A DNA stretch of 64,000 bases, taken from the NCBI GenBank assembly GCA_020186115.1, contig WSYJ01000075.1, positions 186,001-250,000 of the forward strand, read 5' to 3'. Under the pieces are notes generated by a model. The model was not told where the DNA came from. It was given only the letters and a program-made list of their open reading frames with translations, and did not search any database. Origin of the DNA: Histomonas meleagridis (Eukaryota > Parabasalia > Tritrichomonadida > Dientamoebidae). Positions 41,166 to 51,048 of this stretch are shown one piece after another (positions within the stretch are counted from its first letter, which is position 1; each line of letters begins with the position of its first letter). The position numbers were made by a program, and so were the translations under genes.

Positions 41166-41389
41166 ATTTTGGTAATATAAGGGATCGATTTTTTTTGAAT
41201 GGCCATTGAGAAGATTTTCCTGTTTACGATCAAAACGTTCACAAATTCAACCAACCAATGATTTATTTAAGAGGTTGATTTTGCACGATTTTGCCGATAG
41301 ACGAATTCAATGAATGTGAAACGGTTTTCTCAACGTCAAACAGAAAGTCAAAAACAAATAAAAGCAAACATCGTATTTATTGATAATTT

Positions 41390-44161
41390 TTATATATCGA
41401 ACGAACCAATTTTTATGAATGTTGCCTTCCCAATATTAAACTTACCGACAACATTCAATTTCCCACCAGGCAAAAAATGTAACACTTGTTTCACTTCAGC
41501 TGGAGCTTTAATTTTATTCACTTCAGCGCCAGCAACGAAAACAGCGTTTGGTTCATTGTTATCATATTTTAAGTCATATTTTAGTATGACTTCCAAATCT
41601 ATTTCATTTTTACAACTTACGCAACATTTTAATTCGTAAATATTTTCTAAGATTTTTTCCAATTTATATTCGACATCAAACGGAGGGAATTGTAACGCTT
41701 TAATTATTTCATTATTTAATTTAATATGTGTAAAAGGTAAAACACCTTTTAATCCGTTTTGTAATTTCCAATTTAATTTTATTGAGTTCTGAAGTTTAAA
41801 CTTCAATAAAAGTGTTTTCCAAATAGTTATTAACTCATCTTTTGTTAGCGGAGAATTCTTTTCTTTAACAGCATTAGCTTCACACTTTCGAATATGACTT
41901 CTATCCAAACCTTCACATTCGAAATTCGTAGTGTTTGAATCAATATCAATTTCAAATCGTTTAACTTGAAGTATTAATGAACCGATTTCATTTGCTTTAA
42001 TGAAAGTCTTTTCATTTGTTATATTTGATGATATAATTATTGGTTCATCTAAAGGGTTTTCGATGATAAACATTAAGTTAATTGTACCTGAATCAAAGTC
42101 ATCATGATCATCAAGTGATATATCTTTAATTAATTTAATCTTTGGTCCTGATTTGATTATAAATTGTTGATTAAGTTCAAATCGTCTGAAATATAATTCA
42201 TTTCCATAATCAATAGCAAATGATAATAATGAATTAGTTTCATCTGAATTAAAGATGATCGAAAATGGATATGTTTCATTATATTGAATTACGTCAGGTA
42301 ATGATGGCTTAATTAATGGTGGATACTCAATAGGTAATGAAGTAGATGTTAATACTGAAGGTATTGCAGAGAATTTTATGTTTTTGATTTCAATAGATTT
42401 ATTTGATGGATTTATAACTTCGAAGTTAAATTTTAATATCGAATTTTCTATTATTTCGGATTTAAATTGTGTAATTTGTTTAAATGTTAATATCGGAATT
42501 TGTTCAACAATAGGAAATGTTAATGGAGTTTGTAATTTATAACTTCCATTAATATTCCCAATTATATATACAAAGCCTTCTAAAACAATTTCTCCAATTT
42601 CACATGCTTTTAATATTAATGTAGTAGTGATAGTTTTCTTTGAAGGAATTGTCAAAATCGTTGGATATGATATTGAGTTTGTAGCTTTTAATGATATCTT
42701 ATCAAATGTTAATGGTATTAAAAGTGGGTTATATAATGTTAAACTAAATGATAATTCATCACCGGATGAACATATTGTTGATATTGTTTTCTTCTCAAGT
42801 GGCGAATATATAAACACATTTGATCTTCTAAATTTAGCTTCTTGAACTGGGTAAATTTGTGGCAAAAATGTTAATTCATTTACATTCATTAATAATGTCG
42901 CTGGAATATCAACGTTTGTAGGTATTAATGATAATATTAATTTTTGTTGACGTTCATGGATAACATGTAAATACTTTAATAAATATTCTAAAAGTTGATT
43001 CTTAATATGACGTGGAACTGATTGTGATACAAATAATTCGGTGGCAGGTACAATTCGTTGTTCACACCAATCATTTCCTTCAGTAATACTTTTGACGTAT
43101 TCTTGTAATAAGAAATCAGGCATTTGGAAGCCTTGTTTCATTGCTTTACTACATCGAAATATAAATGTTCGAACATTTCCTGTATGTTTTAATAATAATA
43201 ATGTTAATGATATATATTGTGATTGATTTTTATCTTTAAGAAGTTCTAATGATTTTAATAATAGAGTTCGACTAACTTTAGGATAACGATATGAATTACG
43301 TAATAAACATCGAACATATGCTGTCTTATCTGGTAAACGACTCGAATATACTAAAGAAGAAATAGCTTCTGGTGGTAATTGTGTTGAATCATCTTTAAGT
43401 AAAGAAAATTCTTTCTCATAAAATGATTTCTCGATTTCAAACTTAATACCAACGCTTTGGAATACTTCAAATGACGCGGCGGTTACTATCGGCGGGGGTT
43501 TGTGTTTCATCGATGATGAAAAATATTGAGATGCTTCATCAACTCCTCCTAACATATAAGCATATGAACCAAGCTGAAACAATGAAGGAGATTGATCTTT
43601 GGAGTTCTTAAGATCATCACAAAAAGGTTCAAGTTTCATTAGATAATCTGTTACATATCGTACAAATCCTTCACGAATACGACGCGTGATATCTGTGTCT
43701 TTATTGTTTGATATTTGTATAATGTTAAGTGGAAGTTGATCTTCATCAAAGTCGGATGTTGTGAAAACAAAAAGAAATGGGGTTGCTGATGTTTCTGTTT
43801 CTCGAACAATTTTGTCAAACATTGCATGAAGAGAAAGAGCTTCGTCAATAGTGTCTGCTTGTGTTGTGCCTATAACAACATGATAATCTAAATGTGGCAT
43901 TAATGGATCTGTTAAACGGAGTAGAAATGGTAAATATGTTAACGATTTACATTTTGTTAATGAAAATGGTACGGTTCCTTTAAAGTTGAAAACTGTGGGT
44001 GTAATTGTTTGAGCATCAAGTTCAAGAGTATTACATAATTTATCAAGAATTGTAAAAACAGTGCCAAATGTGCTTGAATGCTTGTCTCCAACTGGCACCA
44101 AAAGAACTCTGAATTTTCCTGTTTGAGCAAAGAATGGAATATTTTCTAATTCAATCCCCAT
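41390..44161 (-). CDS. TRAPPC9/Trs120-like subunit of TRAPP II
   Basis: A 923-residue protein with ATG start. The opening FRVLLVPVGDKHSSTFGTVF matches the conserved N terminus of Trs120/TRAPPC9. A tetratricopeptide-like helical region follows (about 180-440), with SLFQLGSYAYMLGGVDEA. Then come immunoglobulin-like beta modules (about 450-920): RRSNVFIYSPLEKKTI, ELSFSLTLYNPLLIPLTF, ILKFNFEVINPSNKSIEI. TRAPP II acts as the exchange factor for Rab11-type GTPases at the trans-Golgi. The usual length is about 1150-1300, so this is a shortened version. A TRAPPC11-like gene is 7 kb away. Confidence 0.72.
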   Translation of the reverse strand: MGIELENIPFFAQTGKFRVLLVPVGDKHSSTFGTVFTILDKLCNTLELDAQTITPTVFNFKGTVPFSLTKCKSLTYLPFLLRLTDPLMPHLDYHVVIGTTQADTIDEALSLHAMFDKIVRETETSATPFLFVFTTSDFDEDQLPLNIIQISNNKDTDITRRIREGFVRYVTDYLMKLEPFCDDLKNSKDQSPSLFQLGSYAYMLGGVDEASQYFSSSMKHKPPPIVTAASFEVFQSVGIKFEIEKSFYEKEFSLLKDDSTQLPPEAISSLVYSSRLPDKTAYVRCLLRNSYRYPKVSRTLLLKSLELLKDKNQSQYISLTLLLLKHTGNVRTFIFRCSKAMKQGFQMPDFLLQEYVKSITEGNDWCEQRIVPATELFVSQSVPRHIKNQLLEYLLKYLHVIHERQQKLILSLIPTNVDIPATLLMNVNELTFLPQIYPVQEAKFRRSNVFIYSPLEKKTISTICSSGDELSFSLTLYNPLLIPLTFDKISLKATNSISYPTILTIPSKKTITTTLILKACEIGEIVLEGFVYIIGNINGSYKLQTPLTFPIVEQIPILTFKQITQFKSEIIENSILKFNFEVINPSNKSIEIKNIKFSAIPSVLTSTSLPIEYPPLIKPSLPDVIQYNETYPFSIIFNSDETNSLLSFAIDYGNELYFRRFELNQQFIIKSGPKIKLIKDISLDDHDDFDSGTINLMFIIENPLDEPIIISSNITNEKTFIKANEIGSLILQVKRFEIDIDSNTTNFECEGLDRSHIRKCEANAVKEKNSPLTKDELITIWKTLLLKFKLQNSIKLNWKLQNGLKGVLPFTHIKLNNEIIKALQFPPFDVEYKLEKILENIYELKCCVSCKNEIDLEVILKYDLKYDNNEPNAVFVAGAEVNKIKAPAEVKQVLHFLPGGKLNVVGKFNIGKATFIKIGSFDI

Positions 44162-44561
44162 TTTGAGTATATTTCATGTCACATTTCCTTTAACTAATTA
44201 AAATCCTTTTTGTGCTCATATTTGTTTCATGACGATTAAATATTTAAAAATGTGTCATTAAGTTATTTACACATTAATTATTCTTCTAATTAAATCTTAA
44301 ACTTTTTTTTTTTCAATTTAGGATAGTGTTTAGATATGTATTAGTATCAATCTTTAACTAGAGATTTTTGCCTTAACTTTCTATTCATTGATCCAATTGA
44401 TGCTATGCACATTATATTTTTCAAATGTTTGGAATCTGAGTGGAAGAAAAAAATTTTTGGAAACAATATTAAGATTATGGGTTCGTTTTTTGAAATTGAA
44501 AAAAGAAAAAAGAATTTAAATGTCTTAGATTAATTTTTAGTAATGATGATTCAATTAATAA
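44162..44561. other. Intergenic
   Basis: 400 bp between the TRAPPC9-like start and a gene fragment. No gene seen. Confidence 0.4.
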
Positions 44562-45016
44562 TCAAGATGTTTTAGCAGCTGTTATATCACTTATGCTAAA
44601 TGTATTTTGGATTGCACCATCCGCCATTTTATATAATGGATTCCATTTAGCTTCAAAGTTATTTCTATCATTTTCACTTAATCCATTTGGATTAGTTCTT
44701 TGCTTCAGTGCATTCAAATCATTTTTTAATACACAGTCTCCTTTTGTTCCATTTGTTTTGGCTTGTACTGTTCAAGTGAATCATATTTACTTACGAATTG
44801 GGAATAAGTTGAAATTGAACTCATTCCATTTAATGCGTTGATGTCTTCTTGTAGTAAAACATTCATTTTTTCTGTTTTGCCGGGTGTAATGTAATAAGTT
44901 TCGTTTGGACAGCCTCTACTATATGCAGCACCAACAGAAAAATTAACATCACTATTATCACCATAATTAATAATGTAAGTTGTAACTTTTTTGAACTTGA
45001 TATTATATCTTCTCAT
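44562..45016 (-). pseudogene. Fragment of an unrecognised gene, frameshifted
   Basis: From ATG 45016 a 96-residue frame (TTYIINYGDNSDVNFSVGAA, YITPGKTEKMNVLLQEDINA) ends early. A second frame picks up the coding-like sequence as GDCVLKNDLNALKQRTNPNG and NNFEAKWNPLYKMADGAI, and stops at 44562-44564. The two parts together give about 150 plausible residues. No family recognised. It abuts the end of an ankyrin fragment at about 45017 in a different frame, so this looks like a rearrangement joint. Confidence 0.4.
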
Positions 45017-45460
45017 TTCCTACATTATTATTTTCATGAGCAATCATAAGTGCTGTTTTATTTAATTTGAATAATTTCCAAATATTATTTTAAATTATCA
45101 TGATATTTGTAAAATAAATATTTTTCGCATTCATATCAATTCCTTCTTGTTCAAGAAGTAATTTAACTATTTCTATATGACCATTTTCAGATGCCCATAT
45201 AAGTGCTGTATTAAATAATTTAAATAATTTCCAAATATTATTTTGAAATATTAAATTATAAAAATAAATTTTAAATAAAACAAATAAATACCTTTAGCAT
45301 TAATATCAATTCCTTCTTGTTCAAGAAATAATTTAACAATTTCTGTATGACCTTTATAAGATGCTAAAATAAGTGCTGTTCTAAATAATTTAAATAATTT
45401 CCGAATATTATTTTGAAATCCTGAATTATTAAAACAAATTCTAAATAAAACTAATAAATA
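45017..45460 (-). pseudogene. Ankyrin-array fragment
   Basis: Three ankyrin units on the minus strand, with inserts of exactly 80 and 63 nt as in the complete loci. No DUF3447 part is nearby. The last unit stops abruptly after TALMIAHENN at the joint with the unknown gene fragment. One 5' insert border reads AAAGGTATTT where others have AAAGATATTT. Confidence 0.65.
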
Positions 45461-46379
45461 CTTAGTACTAAGTTAATAATTTAAACAACATTAAATCAAA
45501 CAGATAAATATTCTTAGCATTAACATTAATACCAAATTATATAAGCAAATTCCAAAAAATAATAATAAGTATTAAAATAACACCAAATAAGATAATAAAA
45601 AATTTGTATCATCAATATTTATCCCTTCTTTCATAATGGGGTTGTTGATTTTTAAATCATTAGTCATTATTATGCCATGCTGAAAATGAGAAATAAGATG
45701 ATTTGTTTGGAACTCTCATTCTTTAGCTGTGCTGTGAATCATATTCCACTTTTTGAATTAAACCTAAAAAATGGAAAAAAATCTTTTGTTCATATTTTAA
45801 TGTTAAAGAAATTCTTATATAATTTTTTTACAACAATGTATTTTTTCACTGCACTGTATGTTTTTTATAAATAATTAATTATATACATGAAAAACAAATT
45901 TCATTAATTTTGAAACATCATGAAATGGAAATAAAAATCATTGCTATGAATATGATCACCATGAATTCCTCATTTGTTTCATGGATATTTAATCAAGTAT
46001 ACAATATATTGTACATTACATTACATTACATATTACAATATAAACATTTATATGAAGTTGTGCGGAAATTACTTTTGAATGTTGTTTGTTTTGTTCATTT
46101 TTAATCATAATTTAGGAATCCATAAATCAATAATATTAATGAACAGACTTAGTGAAATCTGCATTTACTTTTTGATTTAAAATAGCTTCATATTAAAAAT
46201 GTCATTTTACTCCAACTAAATTTATATGAACCACATTGGTATATATCAAGCCGAACAAAAATTCAAATATCGATAAGCAATACAATTTTAAAAGCATTCA
46301 CAAAATTTCACTGTTTATTCAATTTTGAATCAAAAATATGATCGGTAAATGACGATATGAAAATTTTTCACTTCATAAC
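45461..46379. other. Intergenic, with faint ankyrin debris
   Basis: About 900 bp before the fourth ankyrin locus. Positions up to about 45620 keep AT-rich scraps like the ankyrin inserts. Two short plus-strand frames (45677-45874 and 45910-46104) show no protein-like pattern. Nothing else seen. Confidence 0.4.
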
Positions 46380-48363
46380 ATGTCGAAATCCAAGGAATTG
46401 CAAACTCTTGAAACAATTCAGCATACAATCTTGAACTTAAATAAGGAAAACATTGCATCATCAGTATTATCAATAATGAATTTTTATGATGATAATTATC
46501 CTTATTATTTCAACATGCTTATTAGTCAAATGATCTATATGGTATACATTAAAAGACCTTTGGACATTGATATACTGATAGAATTTATGCAGGAAATTGA
46601 AAAATATGAAAAAGACAACAAAATCAAATCCCTTATCTTTGATGTCTTTATCGAATATTTTATTCCTTTACAGAAACACGGTTTATTTTATATATTCGAA
46701 AGGTTCATTGAATTAAAAATAATGGATCCAAAAATTTTAAATCGATTTCAATTTCCATTTTTTATGCATTATAACTCTATCTATAAAAATCTGTCTAAAT
46801 ATGCATTTACAGATAAAGGGATGTATGAAAATTTAGAAGAATACCAAAAAGACGACTGGGCACTCCATAAAAAATTCATTAAAGAAGGTATTAATCCAAA
46901 TGAACTTGCAAAAATAATTCGAAATGATGACGTTGATAAACTTCAAGTAATAGCAGCACAGCCAAACTTTAATTTTGATCAAGAAATTGAGCCATCAATT
47001 TATGAAAGGTTTGAATTTGTAAACAAAATAGATGTTACACTTATTGATTTTTCTGCATATTTTGGAGCTGTTAAATGTTTTAAATATTTGTTGCTAAATT
47101 GTTCACATGATACCATTGAACTTGGTAGATATGCAGTTGGAGGTGAAAATTTAGAAATAATTCATTTATGTGAACAATACCATATATCATTGAAAGGGGG
47201 ATATGAATCAGCAATTGAATTATACCATAATGATATCTTTAAATATCTTTATGAAAATAAAATTGTTCCATGTAATAATTTGGAAAATTTGGCAATTAAA
47301 TGCATCAGATCTCACAACTATGATATTTTTAAATATTTAATGGACAACGGATTACATATTACCGAGAAAATTATTAAAGAAACTTCACGAGATGGTAATT
47401 TATTACTTTATCAATACTTTAGACAAAACAATCAAATTCCAAAAGATATTTTATTATATGCAGTCGAATCAAGTAATTTTGAAATTGTTAAATATATTAT
47501 AGAAAATGATAATATTGATATAAATGCTAAAAATATTTATTTTGAAAGTTTTATGTTTCTATTTATAAATTTGGATTTCATTATAATATTTGCTATTTAA
47601 ATAAATTATTTACAACACCTGTTATGATTGCAGCTGAATCAGGTTTTACTGATATAGTTAAAATAATTTTAGAACAAAATAAAACTGATATAAATGAAAA
47701 GGACATTTTTTTATTTTATTTAATATTTATTTAAACAATTTTATATTACAAAATAATATTTGGAATTTGTTTAAATCATTTAATACAGCATTTATTTGGG
47801 CAGCTAAATCTGGTCGTGTAAATACCATTAATTATCTTCTTCAACAAAAAGGAATTGATATCTATACTCGAAATATACATTAATTTTATTTGAAATATAT
47901 TTTTGAATTTTGAAGTTTGTTTCTAAAATTTGGAAATTCTTTATAATATTTCGAACTGCTTTTATATCAGCATGTTATAATGGTAGAATTAAAACAGTTG
48001 AAATCCTTCTAAAATTAAACTATGATATTAATGCACAAGATAATTAATTATTTTATTTAAAATTCATTTTTCTGACAAAATATTTCATTATAATAATTGG
48101 AATTTATTTAAACTATTTTATACAGGACTTATGCTTGCAACTCAAGAAAACATAAAAGATATGGTTAAGTTACTTCTTGAACAAGATGGAATTGATATTA
48201 ATATTAAAGGTTTTTATTCACATTATATAATATTTAACATAAAAATTTAAAGTCTATAAATAAAATTCGGAAATTACAAAAATTATTTGAAACAGCACTT
48301 TCAATTGCAACTGCAAAGAAGTACAATGAAATAGTCGAAATGTTAAACGAGAAAATAAAATAA
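46380..48363 (+). CDS. DUF3447/ankyrin protein, locus 4, divergent copy with inserts
   Basis: From ATG 46380 a 406-residue frame covers the N-terminal helical region (MSKSKELQTLETIQHTILNL) and DUF3447 (SIYERFEFVNKIDVTLIDFS, FKYLLLNCSHD) and stops at 47600 just inside the first insert. Five more ankyrin units follow, each open and well formed despite strong DNA divergence from the other loci (TTPVMIAAESGFTDIVK; TAFIWAAKSGRVN; TAFISACYNGRIK; TGLMLATQENIK; TALSIATAKKYNEIVEMLN). A natural stop ends the last unit at 48361-48363. All five inserts measure 80 nt and contain stops in every ankyrin-compatible frame. Preserved protein in diverged DNA argues that the units are translated. The start domain alone may also be a product. 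Confidence 0.65.
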
Positions 48364-48389
48364 ACAAAATAAACATTTCAAGCATTTAT

Positions 48390-48827
48390 TTATGGTTTTT
48401 CTTGAATTAAATCAACAATTACCATTGATTTGATGCTAAATAAGAAAAGTTTTCGAAGTGGAAAACAATCTTTGACAATGAGAACTTCGGGAACAACTCG
48501 AAGTTTTGAAAATTTGAAATCTTCGCTGGATGAGTAATATGATAAATGTGGATTTCTTTGGTAAATTTTTCCAATTTCTTGATTAATAATTGAATGAATT
48601 GTAAATACATATCTAGATAGTTCTCTTTCAAAATTAGCTCTTGTTTCATCTGGAAATGATGGCATTTGTGCAGATATTCTAAAAAATGACCAAAAATCTT
48701 GAATACAATCCCAAATTTTTGTTTCACGATTTTTATCTAATAACATATAAAGTCGATAACACTCCGTATTTTGTTGATCAATAAATTTGTCTTTATCATT
48801 AATAATCATTGGCGCGAAAGTTCTCAT
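48390..48827 (-). CDS. Hypothetical 145-residue protein
   Basis: Intact frame with ATG start and balanced composition (MRTFAPMIINDKDKFIDQQN; IWDCIQDFWSFFRISAQMP; FSKLRVVPEVLIVKDCF). It looks like a small globular alpha/beta protein. No family recognised. It is divergent from the adaptin-like gene, with 76 bp between the ATGs and an AACCGCC element in that gap. Confidence 0.55.
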   Translation of the reverse strand: MRTFAPMIINDKDKFIDQQNTECYRLYMLLDKNRETKIWDCIQDFWSFFRISAQMPSFPDETRANFERELSRYVFTIHSIINQEIGKIYQRNPHLSYYSSSEDFKFSKLRVVPEVLIVKDCFPLRKLFLFSIKSMVIVDLIQEKP

Positions 48828-48903
48828 TTTCCAATTTCATTTTGCACATCATTATTATTTGATGTAAAACCGCCATAATTGACAGGTTTACATTTTGGTG
48901 CAG

Positions 48904-50856
48904 ATGAATCTTTCGGTAGACGGCTTATATGAAATTATACAAAAGTTTCATTCATCAGCACAAATCCCTTATACCGAAACGCAAATTTTTGATTTTATAG
49001 AAAAATCATTTAGTCATTTAGAACAATGTCATTCCCAAAATTTCCTTAATTTTCTTGTTGAAGAATATAAAACATTTTCTAGTTGCAAAGATTATTTTAA
49101 AAGAGTCAAGAACCTATCTTTAATATTAAAGAATTCTAGTCAATTATCATCAATAATTGTCGGTTATACCTCATTAACCAAACTTTGGATTCAATCCGCT
49201 GATACAGTTCCAGGTATTAATGAATTTATTGATGAATTATTTAAAACATCTCGTGATACAAATCAAGTTCCACATGTTCAAACCATTTGCAGTCAATGTC
49301 TTTTAGAGATATATAATCACTATCCCGATCTTATCAAAATTCCTTATGACACACTTATCGAATGTTGTAATTTACAAGTTCCAACCGCATTTCCAGAGTT
49401 AGCCATTGACATGAATGGCAGCACTGATCAAATTCTTGATTACTATTCCAAACGCTGGTGGTATAATTCACCATTTGAGACCACATTTGTCACATCCATA
49501 TTCCAACCCGAATATCCATTAATTCCAAACGATCCAATTCTATTACACATTTTCATGACACAAAACAAAGTTCCACGCGACACGTTATTATCATTAATCA
49601 ACACTCCATTAAGTAGTTTTGGAGTCTCATCAGTATTATTAGGGTTTAAAGACACATTTTCATTTAATGGCGATTCGTTATTTACACCATTTGATACCAA
49701 AGAACAAATTGCATCGAAGTCACAACTTTTACCGCCACTTATCGAGTCGATAGAAACTAATTCAACGTTATCAGACTTTGTAAATCATTCGCCAACAAGT
49801 TCAATTGTTTCTGCAGTGTTTGAAGTTGCGTCACGATTTAAGCCACGCGATTTATTTAAGTTCTTTCGTAAGTATTATGAAAAGACATCGAACTTTGATA
49901 ATCATTGGGTCAAATTATATGAAACGCAAAACTCTAAAGTCCAAACTATGTTACGAAGTTATTTATTAAATTATCCGAAACGTGAAAGTTCGATTCGAAT
50001 AATGTTACAAAATAATATTCCAACGTTATCGATCATTAATAACATCACTGAAGATAACTCGTTAATACTTTCAGAGTTTATTAATTCAACGAAAAATGAT
50101 TCACTTGAATCGATCACAGCAATAAACAAATTAAAACAATTTAATAATAACAATGAAAAAACAATTGAAACAAGTCACAAAAATGAATCAAATGATAATA
50201 CTAAAACACCAAACTTATCAATCGAAAACTCTATGTTTAACATCGTCGATAAAGTAATTACAACTAATGACCGAACTAAAACAATGATTTTGTTATCAAT
50301 CGAAATAAATGGGAATTTAAATAACAAGAATTCACAGGTTTACGCCGCGCGTTTTCAATTGTCGAATCCAAATTACTTTGTGAACGATGGCATCTCCGTA
50401 GTTTCATCGATAATTAATGGCTGCCAAGTCCAGTTTGAAATGGAGCCTAAAAAATCGGGTCCTTGTAAATTAAGGGCATGTTGCATCTATACGAATGTTC
50501 ATGGAGAAACGAAGTTTTCGTATTTGAATGATATCGATGTAACATTTGGCGAATTGTTATCGCCTTTGACGAATGTGAACGACTTTAATAACATTTGGGA
50601 AAAGGGAATCGAGTCAAGAGTTACTTTACAAATGAAATTTAATGAGTTTATGAGAGTCATTAACTCAACCGTACTATCGAACGGATGCATAAAAGAGAAC
50701 GAAATAATGAAAGTAATGGCAGTGACGCCCGACGGAGCGCAGATTGCAATGAAGGCATTCGCAATTGGGAATAATACGGCAGTACACTTTAAGGCACCGA
50801 ACATCGAAATGTTGGAATTAGTCGATGAGTATTTGAGGACATTCACTAATAAGTAA
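48904..50856 (+). CDS. Large helical protein, possibly an adaptin-like subunit
   Basis: A 650-residue protein from ATG 48904; the frame is open three codons further to a TTG. About residues 1-390 are alpha-helical, solenoid-like (NFLNFLVEEYKTFSSC, LIKIPYDTLIECCNL). A polar Asn-rich linker follows (about 400-440). The C-terminal 210 residues look like a beta-sandwich plus platform (TMILLSIEINGNLNNK, YAARFQLSNPNYFV, GPCKLRACCIYTNVHG, ALKAFAIGNN-type ending). This order is that of large adaptins with appendage domains, and the AP-5 beta subunit is one candidate. The evidence is only architectural, so another coat or HEAT protein is possible. Confidence 0.4.
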   Translation: MNLSVDGLYEIIQKFHSSAQIPYTETQIFDFIEKSFSHLEQCHSQNFLNFLVEEYKTFSSCKDYFKRVKNLSLILKNSSQLSSIIVGYTSLTKLWIQSADTVPGINEFIDELFKTSRDTNQVPHVQTICSQCLLEIYNHYPDLIKIPYDTLIECCNLQVPTAFPELAIDMNGSTDQILDYYSKRWWYNSPFETTFVTSIFQPEYPLIPNDPILLHIFMTQNKVPRDTLLSLINTPLSSFGVSSVLLGFKDTFSFNGDSLFTPFDTKEQIASKSQLLPPLIESIETNSTLSDFVNHSPTSSIVSAVFEVASRFKPRDLFKFFRKYYEKTSNFDNHWVKLYETQNSKVQTMLRSYLLNYPKRESSIRIMLQNNIPTLSIINNITEDNSLILSEFINSTKNDSLESITAINKLKQFNNNNEKTIETSHKNESNDNTKTPNLSIENSMFNIVDKVITTNDRTKTMILLSIEINGNLNNKNSQVYAARFQLSNPNYFVNDGISVVSSIINGCQVQFEMEPKKSGPCKLRACCIYTNVHGETKFSYLNDIDVTFGELLSPLTNVNDFNNIWEKGIESRVTLQMKFNEFMRVINSTVLSNGCIKENEIMKVMAVTPDGAQIAMKAFAIGNNTAVHFKAPNIEMLELVDEYLRTFTNK

Positions 50857-51048
50857 AATTTCATTTGATTTAACATGAAAAACTTTTTTTTCGATTCATT
50901 TTATCGCGTACAGTTTTTTGTCAACAAATTTGTTTATTGTGCTCAATTTTGAGTGGTTTATTCATGTCAAAAGTGAAAATAAAGTACAACCGCTGTGTAT
51001 CGGCAGAGAATTTGTGCGCATTTTGAACGTTTTTTTGCCCTACAAGTG

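Noticed and set aside
45677-46104. Two plus-strand short frames before ankyrin locus 4
   Set aside because: No domain pattern, and composition is as expected from AT-rich noise.
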